Positions 16,332-17,686 of a stretch of DNA of 17,686 nucleotides are shown in pieces. Made by a program: the position numbers and the translations under genes. Source of the stretch: an uncultured Ruminococcus sp. (GTDB lineage: Bacteria > Bacillota_A > Clostridia > Oscillospirales > Ruminococcaceae); NCBI GenBank assembly GCA_946629405.1, contig CAMOXW010000159.1, forward strand, positions 1-17,686. The letters are read 5' to 3'. Under the pieces are notes generated by a model. It worked only from the letters and a program-made list of their open reading frames with translations. It was not told where the DNA came from and searched no databases. Position 1 is the stretch's first letter. Each line of letters begins with the position of its first letter.

Positions 16332-17107
16332 TATAACTCCTCCGCAAAATGCCTTTGCAGCTTATTGAACACGAGGCAGCCGATCAGCAGGAAGAATACT
16401 CCCAGTGAAAGAGCCGAAAGCAGCGAGGTGAGGTCAGGCACCTTCTTGCTGTAGAGCACTGCCCTGTAGCACTCGATAACATGGGTCATCGGGTTGAGGT
16501 TGAACACCGGCAGAAGCCTGTCCGGAACTATTGATTTGTCGTACATAACAGGTGTCATATACATCCACGCCATTGAGATTATGCCAAGGATGTGTTCGAG
16601 GTCCCTGAAATATACTGTTACTGCGGAGGTCAGCAAAGCCATTCCCAGCGCAAGGATGTACTCAACTATCATTATCACAGGCAAGGTGAGCAGTGCAAGG
16701 AAGTTCACCCCGACACCGGTGCAGACCACAACAGCGAATACCACTATGAAGCACAGAAGCATATTCACAAAGCAGCTTGTGACATAGGATATTGGTATGA
16801 CCATTCGCGGAAAGTATATTTTTTTAACAAGATCCTTCTGCGCCACGACCGAAGCTGCGCCGACTGTTATCGCTGACGAGAAGAATATCCACGGTATCAG
16901 CGCAACGAAAAGGTAAAGGTAGTACCTCTCGATCGTTGTTTTCAGTATGAACGAAAAGACCACGGTGTAGACTATCAGCTGAAACAGCGGGTTGATGAAC
17001 GTCCACAAAAATCCCAGAACAGAGCCTTTGTACCGTCCTCTGAGGTCTTTCCTGACAAGGCTGAATATCATTTGCCTGTAGGCATAAAGTTCTTTTATCG
17101 TATTCAT
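16331..17107 (-). CDS. wzm: Polysaccharide ABC-2 transporter permease
   Basis: The protein has 258 residues with about six membrane helices. It has the cytoplasmic amphipathic entry segment RKDLRGRYKGSVLGFLW near residues 19-35, VKKIYFPRMVIPIS near 94-107 and the NPMTHVIECYR motif near 205-215. All are typical of Wzm/TagG/RfbA permeases, which dimerise and, with the Wzt dimer, move undecaprenyl-linked glycans across the membrane. ATG 17107 was chosen for its GGAG site 6 nt upstream; an in-frame ATG at 17140 would start about 5 nt from the predicted transcription start and has no ribosome site. It is the first gene of the operon, about 38 nt after the predicted transcript start. Confidence 0.93.
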   Translation of the reverse strand: MNTIKELYAYRQMIFSLVRKDLRGRYKGSVLGFLWTFINPLFQLIVYTVVFSFILKTTIERYYLYLFVALIPWIFFSSAITVGAASVVAQKDLVKKIYFPRMVIPISYVTSCFVNMLLCFIVVFAVVVCTGVGVNFLALLTLPVIMIVEYILALGMALLTSAVTVYFRDLEHILGIISMAWMYMTPVMYDKSIVPDRLLPVFNLNPMTHVIECYRAVLYSKKVPDLTSLLSALSLGVFFLLIGCLVFNKLQRHFAEEL

Positions 17108-17144
17108 TTGTCTCTCCTTCAAATACGCACAATTTTCCATTGTA

Positions 17145-17180
17145 TCTTTTAATTATATCATATGATACCCCGCCTGTCAA
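17145..17180 (-). promoter_or_regulatory. Perfect consensus sigma-A promoter of the polysaccharide operon
   Basis: TTGACA (17180-17175), a 17-nt spacer and TATAAT (17157-17152) match the consensus at every position. Transcription should start near 17145. A 12-bp perfect palindrome TATCATATGATA (17156-17167) occupies the spacer and enters the -10 box, so a repressor could act here. Confidence 0.9.
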
Positions 17181-17181
17181 T

Positions 17182-17212
17182 CGTAATATTGCCGAAATAT
17201 GCCGACATTACG
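17182..17212. promoter_or_regulatory. Candidate regulator site upstream of the operon promoter
   Basis: CGTAAT (17182-17187) and ATTACG (17207-17212) are inverted copies that flank two TGCCGA direct repeats spaced exactly 10 bp apart (17190-17195 and 17200-17205). The block ends 2 bp upstream of the -35 box. The period of one helical turn and the position suit an activator, but no regulator gene is in the window. Confidence 0.35.
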
Positions 17213-17231
17213 GAGAAAAACTGTATCTTAC

Positions 17232-17269
17232 AAGCAAAAAGCTGTGCAGCATTAAGCCGCACAGCTTTT
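17232..17269 (-). terminator. Rho-independent terminator of the truncated TM2-like gene
   Basis: AAAAGCTGTGC (17237-17247) and GCACAGCTTTT (17259-17269) form an 11-bp stem with an 11-nt loop. On the minus strand TTTTTGCTTG follows. It lies 16 nt after the stop codon of the remnant and may also insulate the operon promoter. Confidence 0.85.
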
Positions 17270-17285
17270 CAAGGGAAAGTGAGAA

Positions 17286-17384
17286 CTAAACAAGTATCAA
17301 GCCATTAGCATCTGCCTTTTTGCAGAGCGCTGCTATGAACTCGACAAATGCGATTATAGCAGGGATGAACGTCCAGCAGAACAG
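17286..17384 (-). pseudogene. Remnant of a TM2-domain membrane protein, C-terminus only
   Basis: The minus-strand frame reads LFCWTFIPAIIAFVEFIA, then ALCKKADANGLILV and a stop (17288-17286). This matches the end of small TM2-domain proteins: the last membrane helix and the DANG tail. The expected N-terminal half with the GGxGxHRFY region is absent. To the right the frame runs into sequence coding for another protein on the other strand, and no start codon with a ribosome site is seen. Its terminator is still in place. The function of TM2 proteins is not settled. Confidence 0.65.
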
Positions 17385-17390
17385 TTGACC
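17380..17390. other. Probable deletion breakpoint joining two gene remnants
   Basis: Similarity to a TM2 protein (minus strand) stops and similarity to a ribbon-helix-helix protein (plus strand) begins within these bases. Both genes have lost their 5' ends here, which fits one deletion between two divergent genes. The exact base cannot be fixed without an intact relative. Confidence 0.5.
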
Positions 17391-17509
17391 AGCTTGAAAA
17401 AATCGCCTTCAACAATCACCTTTCACTGAATCAGCTCGTTATACAATGCCTTAAATACGCCATTGACGACCTCAGTGATGAGGAAGCCGAAACGCAGGGC
17501 AAAACATAA
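17384..17509 (+). pseudogene. Remnant of a ribbon-helix-helix (Arc/HicB-like) DNA-binding protein, C-terminus only
   Basis: The plus-strand frame reads LEKIAFNNHLSLNQLVIQ, then CLKYAIDDL and a polar tail to a TAA stop (17507-17509). This resembles the two helices of Arc/HicB-type ribbon-helix-helix proteins. The N-terminal beta strand that reads DNA is missing. The frame is open only from about 17369 and contains no ATG, GTG or TTG start. It is therefore a fragment, perhaps of an antitoxin or small regulator. Confidence 0.6.
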
Positions 17510-17531
17510 AAGGGACGCCCTCAGGCGTCCC
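17501..17531 (-). terminator. Rho-independent terminator after rlmH
   Basis: GGGACGCC (17512-17519) and GGCGTCCC (17524-17531) form a perfect 8-bp stem with a 4-nt loop. On the minus strand it is followed by TTTTATGTTTT. It lies 8 nt beyond the rlmH stop codon. On the plus strand the following sequence is T-poor. Confidence 0.88.
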
Positions 17532-17539
17532 GTTCTATC

Positions 17540-17686
17540 CTACTTATGGTATTTTCCCCCGCTGTTTATCTGGAATGCGCGGTATATCTGCTCCAGCAGC
17601 ATCACCCTTGCGAGCTGATGCGGAAAGGTCATTTTCGACATGGAAAGCTTCAGGCTTCCCATAGCTTTTATTTCGGGATCAAGCCC
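17540..17686 (-). CDS. rlmH: 23S rRNA (pseudouridine-1915-N3)-methyltransferase RlmH, 3' part only
   Basis: The last 48 codons are present and the rest lies beyond the right edge. The frame reads [19 protein letters not shown], then [10 protein letters not shown] and GGKYHK before a TAG stop. These are the conserved C-terminal motifs of the SPOUT-class RlmH/YbeA family, including the TFPHQLAR helix and the terminal YHK. The enzyme methylates pseudouridine 1915 in helix 69 of 23S rRNA on assembled ribosomes. This is a housekeeping gene, and it marks the border between core chromosome and the accessory region to its left. Confidence 0.93.
   Translation of the reverse strand, partial: GLDPEIKAMGSLKLSMSKMTFPHQLARVMLLEQIYRAFQINSGGKYHK

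Noticed and set aside
1..17686. CRISPR arrays, tRNA or rRNA genes, insertion sequences, riboswitches
   Set aside because: Reading through the window showed no regularly spaced repeats, transposase motifs, cloverleaf-like tRNA ends or known riboswitch cores. Very diverged copies cannot be excluded by eye.

Overview
The window reads as chromosomal DNA of a low-GC-lineage Gram-positive gut-type bacterium, most likely Oscillospiraceae/Ruminococcus-like. This is inferred from strong GGAGG ribosome sites, consensus sigma-A promoters, a membrane-anchored VanY-type peptidase with a Thr-rich linker and Ig-like domain, and Firmicutes-style glycosyltransferase genes. No 16S rRNA or other phylogenetic marker is present, so the genus is a guess.

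Layout. Positions 2-2287 (+) hold the 3' part of a PMCA/SERCA-type calcium P-type ATPase followed 15 nt later by birA, ending at a strong terminator. Facing them at 2358-3548 (-) is a VanY-like D,D-carboxypeptidase with its own promoter. From 17107 down to 3749 (-) runs one compact eleven-gene polysaccharide operon: wzm, wzt, a coiled-coil FkbM methyltransferase, a two-domain GT4 enzyme, a GT-C membrane glycosyltransferase, a small coiled-coil protein, two GT4 enzymes, a GT2 with two C-terminal membrane helices, another GT4-like enzyme and an UPF0104/LPG-synthase-like membrane protein. Consecutive genes overlap by 1-4 nt or are separated by 1-2 nt, and a perfect TTGACA-17-TATAAT promoter sits ahead of wzm. 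The right edge (17181-17686) holds a terminator, two truncated gene remnants that meet head to head at one breakpoint, a second terminator and the 3' end of rlmH.

How it may work together. GT4 enzymes would build a lipid-linked glycan in the cytoplasm and Wzm/Wzt would export it. The Wzt C-terminal domain would recognise a finished chain end. The FkbM methyltransferase carries a basic, probably membrane-associating segment and a long coiled coil, and sits between wzt and a two-domain GT4 of 841 residues. That gene order recalls wzm-wzt-wbdD-wbdA of the E. coli O9a O-antigen locus, where WbdD caps the chain and its coiled coil sets length. This suggests a Gram-positive chain-length ruler (inference). 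The GT2, the GT-C enzyme and perhaps the UPF0104 protein look like an extracytoplasmic side-chain decoration module, as for GacI/GacL of the streptococcal group A carbohydrate. The operon has no nucleotide-sugar synthesis genes and no initiating phosphoglycosyltransferase, so those must be encoded elsewhere.

Several starts were set from ribosome sites rather than the longest frame: VanY 3548, UPF0104 protein 4696 (TTG), GT2 6668, GT-C 11280, FkbM 15033 (GTG) and wzm 17107.
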